Source: Rhizorhabdus dicambivorans (GTDB taxonomy: Bacteria > Pseudomonadota > Alphaproteobacteria > Sphingomonadales > Sphingomonadaceae). Taken from it: a stretch of 64,000 nt of DNA. Location of the stretch: the NCBI RefSeq assembly GCF_002355275.1, contig NZ_CP023449.1:372001-436000 (forward strand), given 5' to 3'. Shown in pieces: positions 7,820 through 16,434 of the stretch (position 1 is the stretch's first letter; each line of letters begins with the position of its first letter). Under the pieces are notes generated by a model that searched no databases, had not been told where the DNA came from, and saw nothing but the letters and a program-made list of their open reading frames with translations. The position numbers and the translations under genes are program-made.

Positions 7820-8646
7820 AGCCCCTCACCCTCGTTTTTCGCCGCGCGCTCGTTGACGAGGTTGATGATCGCCGCGGCGGTCTCCTCGATCGAGCGGCGG
7901 GTGACGTCGATCACCGGCCAGCCATGGTCGGAGAAGATGCGCCGCGCGAAGGTCAGTTCGGCAACCACCTTCTCCTGGTCGACATAGGCGGTCTCGGGCG
8001 ACTGGTTGAGCGAGAGCAGCCGGTTGCGACGGATCTGGATCAGCCGGTCGGGGCTGGTCGTCAGCCCGACGATCAGCGGATGGACCAGCGTATAGAAGGA
8101 CGCGGGCGGCGGCGATTCGACGACCAGCGGCACGTTCGCAACCTTGTAACCGCGATTGGCGAGGTAGATCGAGGTCGGCGTCTTGGACGAGCGCGACACG
8201 CCGGTCAGGATGATGTCGGCTTCTTCCCAGTCCTCCGAGGCGATGCCGTCGTCATGCGCGATCGTGTACTGGATCGCCTCGACCCGGGCATAATAGGCGG
8301 CGTCCAACATATGCTGCCGCCCGGGCCGGGCAAGGGCCTGCTGGCCCAGCAGCTGCGACAGCGCGTCGATCACCGGATCGAGCGCCGAAACGCTGGGCAG
8401 GCCCAGCGCGTGGCAGCGCGATTCCAGCCGGGTGCGGATCTCGTTGTTGACCAGGGTGAAGATCACCAGGCCCGGCCGCTGCGCGATTTCCAGCAATATC
8501 CGGTCGAGATGGCCCTGGCTGCGGACCATCGGCCAGAAATGCTTGATCGTCTCCACGCCTTCGAACTGGGCGAGCCCGGCCTTGGCGATATTCTCCAGCG
8601 TCTCGCCGGTCGAATCCGACAGCAGATGAAGGTGGAGGCGGATCAT
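7816..8646 (-). CDS. ppsR: PEP synthetase / PPDK regulatory protein (bifunctional kinase-phosphorylase, DUF299)
   Basis: This family switches phosphoenolpyruvate synthetase or pyruvate phosphate dikinase off and on by ADP-dependent phosphorylation and Pi-dependent dephosphorylation. The 276-residue protein has the DSTGETLEN motif (residues 11-19) and the nucleotide-binding P-loop GVSRSSKTPTS (149-159). It is the first gene of the leftward operon, and its promoter must lie within the putative origin region. A DUF299 gene opposite hemE across the origin is the arrangement reported for several alphaproteobacteria. Confidence 0.92.
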   Translation of the reverse strand: MIRLHLHLLSDSTGETLENIAKAGLAQFEGVETIKHFWPMVRSQGHLDRILLEIAQRPGLVIFTLVNNEIRTRLESRCHALGLPSVSALDPVIDALSQLLGQQALARPGRQHMLDAAYYARVEAIQYTIAHDDGIASEDWEEADIILTGVSRSSKTPTSIYLANRGYKVANVPLVVESPPPASFYTLVHPLIVGLTTSPDRLIQIRRNRLLSLNQSPETAYVDQEKVVAELTFARRIFSDHGWPVIDVTRRSIEETAAAIINLVNERAAKNEGEGL

Positions 8647-8968
8647 GATGCGACCTCAGCCGTCATTCGAAACATTTGGGGAAGGACCTGTGGAAAAACA
8701 TAGGGACGGGGCTAGCGGAACGGTGGGCATGGTTTCAAGCCGCGCTTTCATCCCCGCTGACGGCCGTACCGTTCCATGACTCATCCACAGGGGACGATAT
8801 CCGTCCACAGCCTGTGGATAATGGGAATGGAGCAAAAGACTCGTGGCGGCGGCGCCGTTTTGCATGAGTCAAGCTGTTGGCAATCGCGCCAACTGTGAAT
8901 AAACCCCGGCTCCCAACCCCCCTACAACCTCTTCAGTTCCTTTTTAAAGAATCTAGATAAGGAAGATA
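8647..8968. other. Putative chromosomal origin of replication (oriC)
   Basis: This gene-free gap separates leftward ppsR from rightward hemE. It holds a perfect DnaA box TGTGGATAA (8813-8821) and three one-mismatch boxes: TGTGGAAAA (8689-8697), TCATCCACA (8781-8789) and TGTGAATAA (8894-8902). A locally AT-rich stretch with TTTTTAAAGAATCTAGATAA precedes hemE and could be the unwinding element. GANTC sites, the CcrM methylation target, occur at 8778, 8838, 8866 and 8949, and a hairpin GTTGGC/GCCAAC lies at 8876-8893. Origins next to hemE are known in Caulobacter and Rhizobiales. The same gap must carry the ppsR and hemE promoters. No CtrA site was recognised. Confidence 0.68.
8813..8821. promoter_or_regulatory. 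Perfect DnaA box in the putative oriC
   Basis: TGTGGATAA is the exact complement of the consensus TTATCCACA. It is the strongest of four box-like sequences in the ppsR-hemE gap and lies in the middle of the gap, 148 bases before the hemE start. Confidence 0.75.
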
Positions 8969-10003
8969 ATGGCAGCCCTGTCCGCCGAGACGCGCCCCCT
9001 GCTTGCCGTGCTCCGGGGCGAGCGCCGCGATCCCCCGCCGGTCTGGCTGATGCGCCAGGCGGGGCGCTACCTGCCCGAATATCGCGCGCTCCGGGCCAGC
9101 AAGGGCGGCTTCCTCGAACTGGCCTATGACAGCGACGCCGCCTGCGAGATCACGATGCAGCCGATCCGCCGCTTCGGCTTCGACGGGGCGATCCTGTTCT
9201 CCGACATCCTCGTCATCCCCCATGCGCTGGGCCAGGACCTGCGCTTCGAGGCGGGCGAGGGGCCGCGGCTGTCGCCGACGCTGGTCGATCGCACGCTCGA
9301 CAGCCTGACGCCGGCGCCCGAGCTGCTCGAACCGATCTACGGCACGATCCGCAAGGTCCGCGAGCAGCTTCCGGCGACGACCACCTTCCTGGGCTTCGCG
9401 GGAAGCCCGTGGACGGTCGCGACCTACATGGTCGCCGGGCAGGGCAGCAAGGAACAGGCCGAGACGCGGCGCATGGCCTATCGCGATCCGGCCGCCTTCC
9501 AGGCGATCATCGATGCGCTGGTCGACGCGACCGCCGATTATCTGTCGAGGCAGGTCGAGGCCGGGGTCGACGCGGTGCAGCTGTTCGACAGCTGGTCGGG
9601 CAGCCTCGCCCCTCGCGAGTTCGAGCGCTGGGTGGTGGCGCCCACCGCCGAGCTGGCGAAACGGCTCCACGCCCGCCATCCGGGCACGCCGATCATCGGT
9701 TTCCCCAAGGGCGCGGGCGGCAAGCTGCCCGCCTATGCGCGGGAGACGGGGGTGGACGCGGTCGGGCTGGACGAGACGGTCGATCCGGTCTGGGCCGATG
9801 CCAGCCTGCCGGAGGGGCTGCCGGTGCAAGGCAATCTCGATCCGCTCGCGCTGATCACGGGCGGAGCGCGGCTCGACGAGGCGATCGATGCGATCAGGGG
9901 GGCTTTCGCGGAGCGCCCGCATGTGTTCAACCTGGGCCATGGCATCCAGCTCGACACGCCGATCGCGCATGTCGAGCAGTTGCTCGGCCGGCTAAGGGGC
10001 TAG
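8969..10003 (+). CDS. hemE: Uroporphyrinogen decarboxylase
   Basis: HemE removes four carboxyl groups from uroporphyrinogen III to give coproporphyrinogen III in heme synthesis. The 344-residue protein has the signature PVWLMRQAGRYLPEYR (residues 25-40; Arg29 and Arg33 bind substrate carboxylates), the catalytic aspartate in FSDILVIPHALG, and the GF-GSPWTVATYMV motif. It is the first rightward gene after the putative origin and is followed after 11 bases by hemJ, so two heme enzymes are probably cotranscribed. Confidence 0.96.
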   Translation: MAALSAETRPLLAVLRGERRDPPPVWLMRQAGRYLPEYRALRASKGGFLELAYDSDAACEITMQPIRRFGFDGAILFSDILVIPHALGQDLRFEAGEGPRLSPTLVDRTLDSLTPAPELLEPIYGTIRKVREQLPATTTFLGFAGSPWTVATYMVAGQGSKEQAETRRMAYRDPAAFQAIIDALVDATADYLSRQVEAGVDAVQLFDSWSGSLAPREFERWVVAPTAELAKRLHARHPGTPIIGFPKGAGGKLPAYARETGVDAVGLDETVDPVWADASLPEGLPVQGNLDPLALITGGARLDEAIDAIRGAFAERPHVFNLGHGIQLDTPIAHVEQLLGRLRG

Positions 10004-10014
10004 GGGCGAACCGC

Positions 10015-10461
10015 ATGTTCATGGGATTTCTCGGCAATGCCTATCCCTGGGTGAAGGCGGCCCACCTCATCTTCGTGATCTTCTGGATGGCGGGGCTGTT
10101 CATGCTGCCGCGCTTCTTCATCTACCACAGCGCGAGCGCGCCGGGCTCGGCCGAGGACCGTGCCTGGGTGGAGCGCGAGCGGCGGCTGCGCGCGATCATC
10201 ATCACGCCGGCGATGATCCTGGTCTGGCTGTTCGGGCTCGCGCTTGCCTTCGATCAGGATCTTTGGGGGGTCCACTGGTTCCAGGCGAAGTTCGCCACGG
10301 TCTTCCTGCTGTCGGGCTATCATGGCTGGATGATCGGCTATGGCAGGCGCATGGCTTCGGGCTATCGGCCCGCGTCCGATACCGCGTTGCGCTTCATGAA
10401 CGAGGCCCCCGCCATCGCCACCGCGATCGTCGTCATCCTGGTGATCGTCCGCCCCTTCTGA
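10015..10461 (+). CDS. hemJ: Protoporphyrinogen IX oxidase HemJ
   Basis: HemJ is the membrane protoporphyrinogen oxidase used by most alphaproteobacteria in place of HemG/HemY. The 148-residue protein has four predicted membrane helices, with the conserved His in helix 1 ([18 protein letters not shown]) and the Arg/Lys-rich loop between helices 1 and 2. A second in-frame ATG two codons downstream is an alternative start; AGGGG precedes the first one at workable distance. Pairing with hemE supports the heme function. Confidence 0.9.
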   Translation: MFMGFLGNAYPWVKAAHLIFVIFWMAGLFMLPRFFIYHSASAPGSAEDRAWVERERRLRAIIITPAMILVWLFGLALAFDQDLWGVHWFQAKFATVFLLSGYHGWMIGYGRRMASGYRPASDTALRFMNEAPAIATAIVVILVIVRPF

Positions 10462-10615
10462 TCGCACGCCGCTTGACTTGATCCCGCCGCGCGCTTACCT
10501 CGCGCGTAGAACAGGCCCGCCGTTCGAGCAGGGACCCTTTCCACCTTCACACTGTCGAAGCAGCGCGCTTTCCCGCCGCCCGATCCCTCCCAGAATACGC
10601 CCAGGATTTCTCCAG

Positions 10616-11872
10616 ATGCACCTCAAGGACCTCAAGAAGAAGAGCCCCGCCGACCTCGTCTCCATGGCCGAGGAGCTGGGCGTCGAGGGCGCGTCGACGA
10701 TGCGCAAGCAGGACCTGATGTTCGGCATCCTCAAGGTCGAGGCCGAGAATGGCGAGCAGATCATGGGCGAGGGCACGATCGAGGTGCTGCCCGACGGCTT
10801 CGGCTTCCTGCGCAGCCCGGAAGCCAATTATCTGGCCGGGCCCGACGACATCTATGTCTCGCCGAACCAGGTCCGCAAATTCGGCCTGCGCACCGGCGAC
10901 ACGGTCGAGGGCGAGATCCGGGCACCCAAGGATGGCGAGCGCTATTTCGCGTTGACCCGGCTGATCTCGATCAACTTCGACGATCCCGACGTCGTCCGCC
11001 ACCGCGTCAATTTCGACAATCTCACGCCGCTCTATCCCGAAGAGAAGCTGACCCTCGACAACCATGATCCGACGATCAAGGACAAGTCCTCGCGGGTGAT
11101 CGACATCATCGCGCCGCAGGGCAAGGGCCAGCGCGCGCTGATCGTCGCGCCGCCGCGCGTCGGCAAGACGGTGCTGCTCCAGAACATGGCGCGCGCCATC
11201 ACCGACAACCATCCCGAGGTGTTCCTGATCGTACTGCTGATCGACGAGCGGCCCGAGGAAGTCACCGACATGCAGCGCTCGGTGAAGGGCGAGGTCATCA
11301 GTTCGACCTTCGACGAGCCGGCCCAGCGCCACGTCCAGGTCGCCGAGATGGTGATCGAGAAGGCCAAGCGCCTCGTCGAGCACAAGAAGGATGTCGTCAT
11401 CCTGCTCGACTCCATCACCCGTCTCGGCCGTGCCTACAACACCGTTGTCCCCTCGTCGGGCAAGGTGCTGACCGGCGGTGTCGACGCCAATGCGCTGCAG
11501 CGGCCGAAGCGCTTCTTCGGCGCCGCGCGCAACATCGAGGAGGGCGGCTCGCTTTCGATCATCGCCACCGCCCTGATCGACACCGGCAGCCGCATGGACG
11601 AGGTGATCTTCGAGGAGTTCAAGGGCACCGGCAATTCGGAGATCGTGCTCGACCGCAAGGTGGCGGACAAGCGCATCTTCCCGGCGATGGACGTCGGCAA
11701 GTCCGGCACCCGCAAGGAAGAGCTGCTGGTCGACAAGGGCAAGCTCAGCAAGATGTGGGTGCTGCGTCGTATCCTGATGCAGATGGGCACGATCGACGCT
11801 ATGGAGTTCCTGCTCGACAAGATGAAGGACTCGAAGACCAACGAGGACTTCTTCGATTCGATGAATCAGTAA
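10616..11872 (+). CDS. rho: Transcription termination factor Rho
   Basis: Rho is the hexameric RNA helicase that ends transcription of untranslated RNA. The 418-residue protein starts [10 protein letters not shown] and has the N-terminal helical domain (to about 45), the cold-shock RNA-binding fold (about 49-115, [14 protein letters not shown]), Walker A APPRVGKT (178-185) and Walker B VVILLD (260-265). The open frame continues upstream of the ATG but that part is not conserved. The 154-base leader after hemJ is untranslated; rho is autoregulated in other bacteria, but no specific leader element was recognised here. Confidence 0.97.
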   Translation: MHLKDLKKKSPADLVSMAEELGVEGASTMRKQDLMFGILKVEAENGEQIMGEGTIEVLPDGFGFLRSPEANYLAGPDDIYVSPNQVRKFGLRTGDTVEGEIRAPKDGERYFALTRLISINFDDPDVVRHRVNFDNLTPLYPEEKLTLDNHDPTIKDKSSRVIDIIAPQGKGQRALIVAPPRVGKTVLLQNMARAITDNHPEVFLIVLLIDERPEEVTDMQRSVKGEVISSTFDEPAQRHVQVAEMVIEKAKRLVEHKKDVVILLDSITRLGRAYNTVVPSSGKVLTGGVDANALQRPKRFFGAARNIEEGGSLSIIATALIDTGSRMDEVIFEEFKGTGNSEIVLDRKVADKRIFPAMDVGKSGTRKEELLVDKGKLSKMWVLRRILMQMGTIDAMEFLLDKMKDSKTNEDFFDSMNQ

Positions 11873-11893
11873 GCGCGGCGGAGGAGGCTGGGC

Positions 11894-12598
11894 TTGGGGG
11901 GCCTCACCGACTGGACCTACGACCGTTTCTGGCGGGATGTGGAGCATCCCTATCGCCGCCTGAAACGCCGGCTGCTCGAACTGGCCGGGCCGGGGATGAC
12001 GATCCTCGATGCCGGCTGCGGCCACACCGCCCCCAATCTCCAGGAACTGCGCGAGAGCGGCGCCACCCTGATCGGCGCCGACCTCGTCCATCTCGAGCCC
12101 CAGCCCGGCATGGAGCTGATCGAGGCCGATCTGGCGAAGCTGCCGCTGCCCGACGCCAGCGCCGACCTGGTCTATTCGCGTTCGGTGATGGAGCATGTCG
12201 TCGATCCGCACGCCGTATATGCTGAGACGGCGCGGCTGCTGAAGCCCGGCGGCCGCTGGATATTCCTCACCGCCAACCGCTGGGACTATGTCTCGCTGGT
12301 GTCGCGGATGACGCCGAACCGCTTCCACGCCGCGATCGTCCGCCGCTTCGAGGGCCGGGAGGAGATCGACGTCTTCCCGACCGCCTACCGGACCAACGAT
12401 CGCGGCCAGATCGCGCACCATGCGGCGGCGCACGGCTTCACGATCGAGCGGTTCGAGCGGCACGGCCAATATCCGGCCATGTTCTACCGGGTCGGCCCGC
12501 TGTTCCTGCTGGCGACCTTCTATGAGAAGCTGATCATGAAGGTCGGCCTGCTCGCCCCGCTGCGCGGCTGGCTCTATGTCGAACTGGTGAAGAGATAG
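11894..12598 (+). CDS. Class I SAM-dependent methyltransferase
   Basis: A 234-residue methyltransferase of the Methyltransf_11 type. Motif I is MTILDAGCGHTAPN (residues 34-48) and the motif IV region is ADLVYSRSVMEHVVDP, followed by LLKPGGRWIFLTANRWDYV. The C-terminus is hydrophobic (FLLATFYEKLIMKVGLLAPL), suggesting membrane association and a lipid or glycan substrate. The only upstream start is a TTG with GGAGGAGG about six bases before it. It is 21 bases after rho, which may read through into it. Substrate unknown. Confidence 0.8.
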   Translation: MGGLTDWTYDRFWRDVEHPYRRLKRRLLELAGPGMTILDAGCGHTAPNLQELRESGATLIGADLVHLEPQPGMELIEADLAKLPLPDASADLVYSRSVMEHVVDPHAVYAETARLLKPGGRWIFLTANRWDYVSLVSRMTPNRFHAAIVRRFEGREEIDVFPTAYRTNDRGQIAHHAAAHGFTIERFERHGQYPAMFYRVGPLFLLATFYEKLIMKVGLLAPLRGWLYVELVKR

Positions 12599-12668
12599 GC
12601 GAATCCTCCGCCCGGTCCTGTCCGGGCGATCAGCGGGCGTAGCAATCGCGTCTTGCGGTCTCCGAATA

Positions 12669-12693
12669 TTTCGATATTTGCCGAACTATCGAA
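12669..12693. promoter_or_regulatory. Inverted-repeat operator in front of arsR
   Basis: TTCGATA and TATCGAA form a perfect 7-bp inverted repeat with an 11-base spacer, ending 13 bases before the arsR ATG. Size and position fit an ArsR dimer operator overlapping the promoter, so the operon is probably self-repressed and released by arsenite. Confidence 0.65.
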
Positions 12694-12706
12694 TCGGGGA
12701 GCGAAC

Positions 12707-13057
12707 ATGCTGTTACCTTTGGCGGTCGAGGCGCTGTCCGCGCTGGCGCAGGGACATCGGCTGGCGGTGTTCCGACTGCTGGTCCGCGCCGGGCCGGACG
12801 GGCTGGCGGCGGGGGAGATCGCGCGGGAGGTCGGCATCAGGCCCAACACCCTGTCGACCCATCTGACGCTGCTCAACCGGGCGGGGCTGGTCTGCGCGCG
12901 GCGGGAAGGGCGCTCGATCATCTATACGGCGGATTATGCGGGCATGCGGGCGCTGCTCACCTTCCTCATCGACGATTGCTGCGGCGGACGGCCCGAGCTG
13001 TGCGGGGACCTGGCGGGGCTGGCGCAAGGGGATATATGCACGCCGCCCCGTCGATGA
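12707..13057 (+). CDS. arsR: ArsR-family arsenic-responsive repressor
   Basis: A 116-residue winged-helix repressor. The HTH is around residues 36-57 (EIAREVGIRPNTLSTHLTLL), and a C-terminal cysteine cluster CCGGRPELC (Cys91, 92, 99) matches the arsenite site of the Acidithiobacillus-type ArsR rather than the E. coli type. The chosen ATG removes an 18-residue upstream extension that overlaps the operator. It is cotranscribed with the aquaglyceroporin and arsC genes through four-base overlaps. Confidence 0.88.
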   Translation: MLLPLAVEALSALAQGHRLAVFRLLVRAGPDGLAAGEIAREVGIRPNTLSTHLTLLNRAGLVCARREGRSIIYTADYAGMRALLTFLIDDCCGGRPELCGDLAGLAQGDICTPPRR

Positions 13058-13710
13058 CCCGGCGGCTGGCCGCCGAGGCGATCGGCACGGCGCTGCTGCT
13101 TGCCGTCGTGGTCGGCTCGGGGATCATGGCCGAGCGGCTGGCCGGCGGGAATGCGGCGATAGCGCTGATCGGCAATTCGATCGCGACCGGGGCCGGCCTG
13201 ATCGTACTGATCCACATGTTCGGCCCGGTGTCGGGCGCGCATTTCAACCCGGCCGTGACCATCGTGATGCTGCTGAAGCGCGATATCGGGGCAGGGCCGG
13301 CAGCGGCCTATGTGGCGGCGCAGGGCGTGGGGGCGGTCGCCGGGGTGTGGATCGCGCATCTGATGTTCGCCGAACCGGTGCTGCAGCGGTCGGCCCATCT
13401 GCGCGACGGCTGGCCGCAGGGGCTGGCGGAGGCGGTGGCGACCCTCGGCCTGATCGGCACGATCATCAGCACCGGCCGGACCAGGCCGGGCTTCACCCCG
13501 GTCGCGGTCGGTCTCTACATCACCGCCGCCTACTGGTTCACCGCCTCGACCAGCTTCGCCAATCCGGCGGTCACCATCGCCCGCGCGCTGACCGACAGCT
13601 TCGCCGGCATCGCGCCCGCATCGGTGCCGCTGTTCCTGGCCGGGCAGCTGGCCGGTGCGCTGGCCGGCCTTTTCCTGTTCGAATGGCTCTACGGGGATCA
13701 CGCGACATGA
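13054..13710 (+). CDS. aqpS: Arsenic-operon aquaglyceroporin (AqpS-like)
   Basis: A 218-residue MIP-family channel with six predicted helices and both NPA half-helix motifs: HFNPAVT (NPA at 65-67) and FANPAVT (170-172). In Sinorhizobium an equivalent channel in the ars operon lets arsenite made by ArsC flow out of the cell in place of ArsB/Acr3. The start ATG overlaps the arsR stop (ATGA) and the stop overlaps the arsC ATG, so the three genes are one translational unit. No ArsB or Acr3 pump gene is present here, which supports the channel as the exit route. Confidence 0.87.
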   Translation: MTRRLAAEAIGTALLLAVVVGSGIMAERLAGGNAAIALIGNSIATGAGLIVLIHMFGPVSGAHFNPAVTIVMLLKRDIGAGPAAAYVAAQGVGAVAGVWIAHLMFAEPVLQRSAHLRDGWPQGLAEAVATLGLIGTIISTGRTRPGFTPVAVGLYITAAYWFTASTSFANPAVTIARALTDSFAGIAPASVPLFLAGQLAGALAGLFLFEWLYGDHAT

Positions 13711-14123
13711 CCGGATCTTTTCCCATCATCATCTACCATAATCCCGACTGCGGCACCTCCCGGAACGCGCTGGCGATGATCGAGGCGGCCGGCTACGCTC
13801 CTGATATCGTCGACTATCGCCAGGCCGGCTGGACCCGCCCGCTGCTCGAAGACCTGCTGGCGAAGATGGGTATCGGCGCCCGCGCCCTGCTGCGCGAAAA
13901 GGGGACGTCCGCCGCCGAACTGGGGCTGCTGGGCGAGGGCGTGGCCGATGCGGCGCTGCTCGAAGCGATGGTGGAGCATCCGATCCTGGTCAACCGCCCG
14001 ATCGTCGTGACGCCCAGGGGCACCAGACTCTGCCGGCCGTCGGAACAGGTTCTGTCGCTGCTCGATCGCCTGCCCGACGGCTTCGTCAAGGAGGATGGCG
14101 AAAGGGTCGATATCCCGCGCTGA
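13707..14123 (+). CDS. arsC: Arsenate reductase (glutaredoxin-type ArsC)
   Basis: ArsC reduces arsenate to arsenite using glutathione/glutaredoxin. The 138-residue product carries the nucleophile Cys15 in YHNPDCGTSRNAL and the downstream arginines of the family (NRPIVVTPRGTRLCRP). Length and motif fit the E. coli plasmid R773 type. It is the last gene of the operon. The ATG overlaps the channel gene by four bases. Confidence 0.92.
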   Translation: MTGSFPIIIYHNPDCGTSRNALAMIEAAGYAPDIVDYRQAGWTRPLLEDLLAKMGIGARALLREKGTSAAELGLLGEGVADAALLEAMVEHPILVNRPIVVTPRGTRLCRPSEQVLSLLDRLPDGFVKEDGERVDIPR

Positions 14124-14204
14124 TCCGGTGCGATCGGCGGCCCGATTAACCCCGCGCCACGGTAACAGGCTCGACAGGCGCCGGGGTTTCGGTAGGGAGG
14201 GTGG

Positions 14205-14855
14205 ATGCTCGACCTCTGGAATCACATCGTCGCCGATTTCTCGAACATCGGCAGCCCGGCCGCGATGGCGGCCTTCGCCCAGGTGCTGATGATCGACATC
14301 ATGCTCGCCGGGGACAATGCGATCGTCGTCGGCGCGCTCGCCGCCGGCCTGCCGCCGGACCAGCGGCGCAAGGTGATCCTGATCGGCATCGTCGCCGCGC
14401 TGGTGCTGCGGATCGTCTTCGCGGTCAGCGTCAGCCTGCTGATGAGCATCATCGGGCTGGTCTTCGCGGGCGGGCTGCTGCTGCTGTGGGTGTCGTGGAA
14501 GATGTTCCGCGAGATCCGCCATGCCGGCATGGTGCCCGGCGACGACCCGACCGAGCATGACGGCATCCCCCAGAGCAAGACCTTCCTGGGCGCCGCCTGG
14601 GCGGTCGCGGTGGCTGACGTGTCGATGAGCCTGGACAATGTCCTGGCGGTCGCTGGCGCGGCGCGCGACCATCCGGGCATCCTCGTCATCGGCCTGCTGC
14701 TGTCGGTCGCGCTGATGGGCGTCGCCGCCAATTTCATCGCGCGCTATATCGAGCGCTATCGCTGGATCGCCTATGTCGGCCTGGTGGTGATCCTCTATGT
14801 CGCCCTCAAGATGATCTGGGAAGGTGGGCATCAGCTCCTGCCCCTGATCGTCTGA
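14205..14855 (+). CDS. TerC/YjbE family integral membrane protein
   Basis: A 216-residue protein with seven predicted membrane helices. Two acidic membrane motifs mark the TerC family: MLAGDNAIVVGA near residue 33 and MSLDNVLAVAGA near 144. Members have been implicated in manganese export during membrane protein metallation and in tellurite resistance. A well-placed GGGAGG precedes the ATG. No yybP-ykoY manganese riboswitch fold was recognised in the short gap after arsC. Exact substrate is inferred from the family only. Confidence 0.85.
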   Translation: MLDLWNHIVADFSNIGSPAAMAAFAQVLMIDIMLAGDNAIVVGALAAGLPPDQRRKVILIGIVAALVLRIVFAVSVSLLMSIIGLVFAGGLLLLWVSWKMFREIRHAGMVPGDDPTEHDGIPQSKTFLGAAWAVAVADVSMSLDNVLAVAGAARDHPGILVIGLLLSVALMGVAANFIARYIERYRWIAYVGLVVILYVALKMIWEGGHQLLPLIV

Positions 14856-15211
14856 TCGGACGATCCGCCGCCTGACCGGGGTGATTCGGCCCCGGATCGG
14901 GCTTTTCGACGGTCGTGGGATTCGATCCGGCGCGGAAATTCCGCGCTGGCGGACGGCGGTCATGTTACAGTCTTTTAACAATCTATATTGGCGTTTCCGA
15001 ATCTATACTTGATGATGACTTGGCGGAGTGATCCGCAACGCGTGGGTGTCGGAAATTCTTACAGTCATCGTGTAGGGCGATAAGGCCTATCGAAAGGATT
15101 TGTTCAAACTTTACTGGATAAATCGTCCCGGCTTTGTTAAGGAGTACCGCAATCATACCGGAGCTGGGCCCGTAGGGGAGCCGTTGGAGCCGGTGTCAGT
15201 GGGGTAATGCG
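14856..15211 (+). promoter_or_regulatory. Long AT-richer leader upstream of the PEP-CTERM gene
   Basis: This 356-base gene-free stretch is visibly less GC-rich than its surroundings (TCTTTTAACAATCTATATTG near 14970, TTGTTCAAACTTTACTGG near 15101). It contains a palindrome CGATAAGGCCTATCG at 15078-15092. It likely holds the promoter and an unusually long 5' UTR for the surface protein gene. I recognised neither a sigma-54 site nor a known riboswitch. Confidence 0.4.
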
Positions 15212-16282
15212 ATGCGTCTGTTCCGTCCCTTTCCGCTTGTTGCCGCCGGGTTGATCGCCCTCGCGGCCGCCGTGCCGGCCTCCGCCGCGCTGGTCGGCCA
15301 GTCCGTGTCGACCGGGATCGCCGCGCTCAAGGAATGGAACGTCGTCTCGTTCAACAATTTCCAGTCGTACAACCATGTCGACGGCCGCGTCTTCGTCGGT
15401 GGCGATTTCACCGCCGGCGGCAATTTCGGCATCCTCAACAACGGCATCCCGTCCACCCAATATGGCACCCCGGCGCTCACCGTCGGCGGCAATGCCGCGA
15501 TGGCGGGCAGCGTCAACGCGGGCGGCGGCATCAGCGTCGGCGGCAATATCAGCGGCAATTTCAACAATAACGGCAACAATGCCGTCAACTATGGCGGCAC
15601 CAGCACCGCCTTTGCCAACAACACCACCTTCACCGATCTGGGCCCCAGCTTCACCAACACGCTGATCAGCCAGAAGAACGACATCAAGGCGTCGCTGACC
15701 AGCCTGAGCTCCAATCTCGCCGCGCTGGCCAACACCGGCGGCGTCACGGTCGGCGGTGACAGCAACAACCAGACGATCAACGTCACCGGCTCGGGGCTCA
15801 AGGTGCTCAACTGGTCGGAAGCGATGTTCGAGGGCAACCAGAACCAGCAACTGCTCGTCACCCTGCCGAGCGATGCCACGCTGGTGATCAACGTCGCCGG
15901 CACCGACATCGATTTCAACCGCAACTTCAACACCTTCGCCAATGACGAGCGGGTGTTGTTCAACTTCTACGAAGCGACCACGGTCGACATCGGCCGTCAG
16001 TTCTCGGGCTCGATCCTCGGCGTGTTCGCCGACATCACCGGCGGCAACAGCGGCAATATCGACGGCACCGTGATCGGCAACAATGTCCGCCAGAACGCCA
16101 ATGGCGAGATCCACAACAATTATTTCCAGGGCGATCTGTCGAGCATCGGCAGCGGATCCTCGGTCGTGGTGGCGCCCGAACCGTCGACCTGGGGCCTGCT
16201 GATCCTCGGTTTCGGCCTGGTCGGCGGGATGCTGCGCACGCGCCGCCGCACTCTTGCACCGGCGTCGCTTCAGGCCGCCTGA
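15212..16282 (+). CDS. Choice-of-anchor A family protein with PEP-CTERM sorting signal
   Basis: A 356-residue secreted protein. It has a Sec signal peptide (cut near residue 26 after PASA), a choice-of-anchor A beta-helical domain rich in N-G repeats (YNHVDGRVFVGGDF, GGNFGILNNG, SVGGNISGNF), and a C-terminal PEP-CTERM tripartite signal: APEPSTW, a hydrophobic segment, then RTRRR. Exosortase cuts such proteins and links them to extracellular polysaccharide. No exosortase or prsK/prsT genes are in this window. A strong terminator follows, so it is transcribed alone. Confidence 0.88.
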   Translation: MRLFRPFPLVAAGLIALAAAVPASAALVGQSVSTGIAALKEWNVVSFNNFQSYNHVDGRVFVGGDFTAGGNFGILNNGIPSTQYGTPALTVGGNAAMAGSVNAGGGISVGGNISGNFNNNGNNAVNYGGTSTAFANNTTFTDLGPSFTNTLISQKNDIKASLTSLSSNLAALANTGGVTVGGDSNNQTINVTGSGLKVLNWSEAMFEGNQNQQLLVTLPSDATLVINVAGTDIDFNRNFNTFANDERVLFNFYEATTVDIGRQFSGSILGVFADITGGNSGNIDGTVIGNNVRQNANGEIHNNYFQGDLSSIGSGSSVVVAPEPSTWGLLILGFGLVGGMLRTRRRTLAPASLQAA

Positions 16283-16310
16283 GGCCTTCGTCGCTACGGC
16301 TCAATCGGAA

Positions 16311-16335
16311 AAGGCCCGCTTCGGCGGGCTTTTTT
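16311..16335 (+). terminator. Rho-independent terminator after the PEP-CTERM gene
   Basis: A perfect GCCCGC-TTCG-GCGGGC stem-loop, extendable by A-T pairs at its base, is followed by TTTTTT. It lies about 30 bases after the stop codon. Confidence 0.9.
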
Positions 16336-16434
16336 CTTGGGCAGAGCCACTTTCAGAGCCCATCGGGTCTTGGGCCTATCCGAGGCGCCACCGGATCGCG
16401 AACCGCTCACGCCCGCCACCAGGTGACCGGGGCA

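Noticed and set aside
8647-8968. CtrA binding sites (TTAA-N7-TTAA) in the origin
   Set aside because: Only one TTAA (near 8944) was found, without a partner at the right spacing.
10547-12469. Open frame of 640 codons on the - strand opposite rho
   Set aside because: Antisense to rho and the methyltransferase, with no recognisable motif.
14124-14204. yybP-ykoY manganese riboswitch before the TerC-type gene
   Set aside because: The gap is only 81 bases and no conserved loop sequences were recognised.
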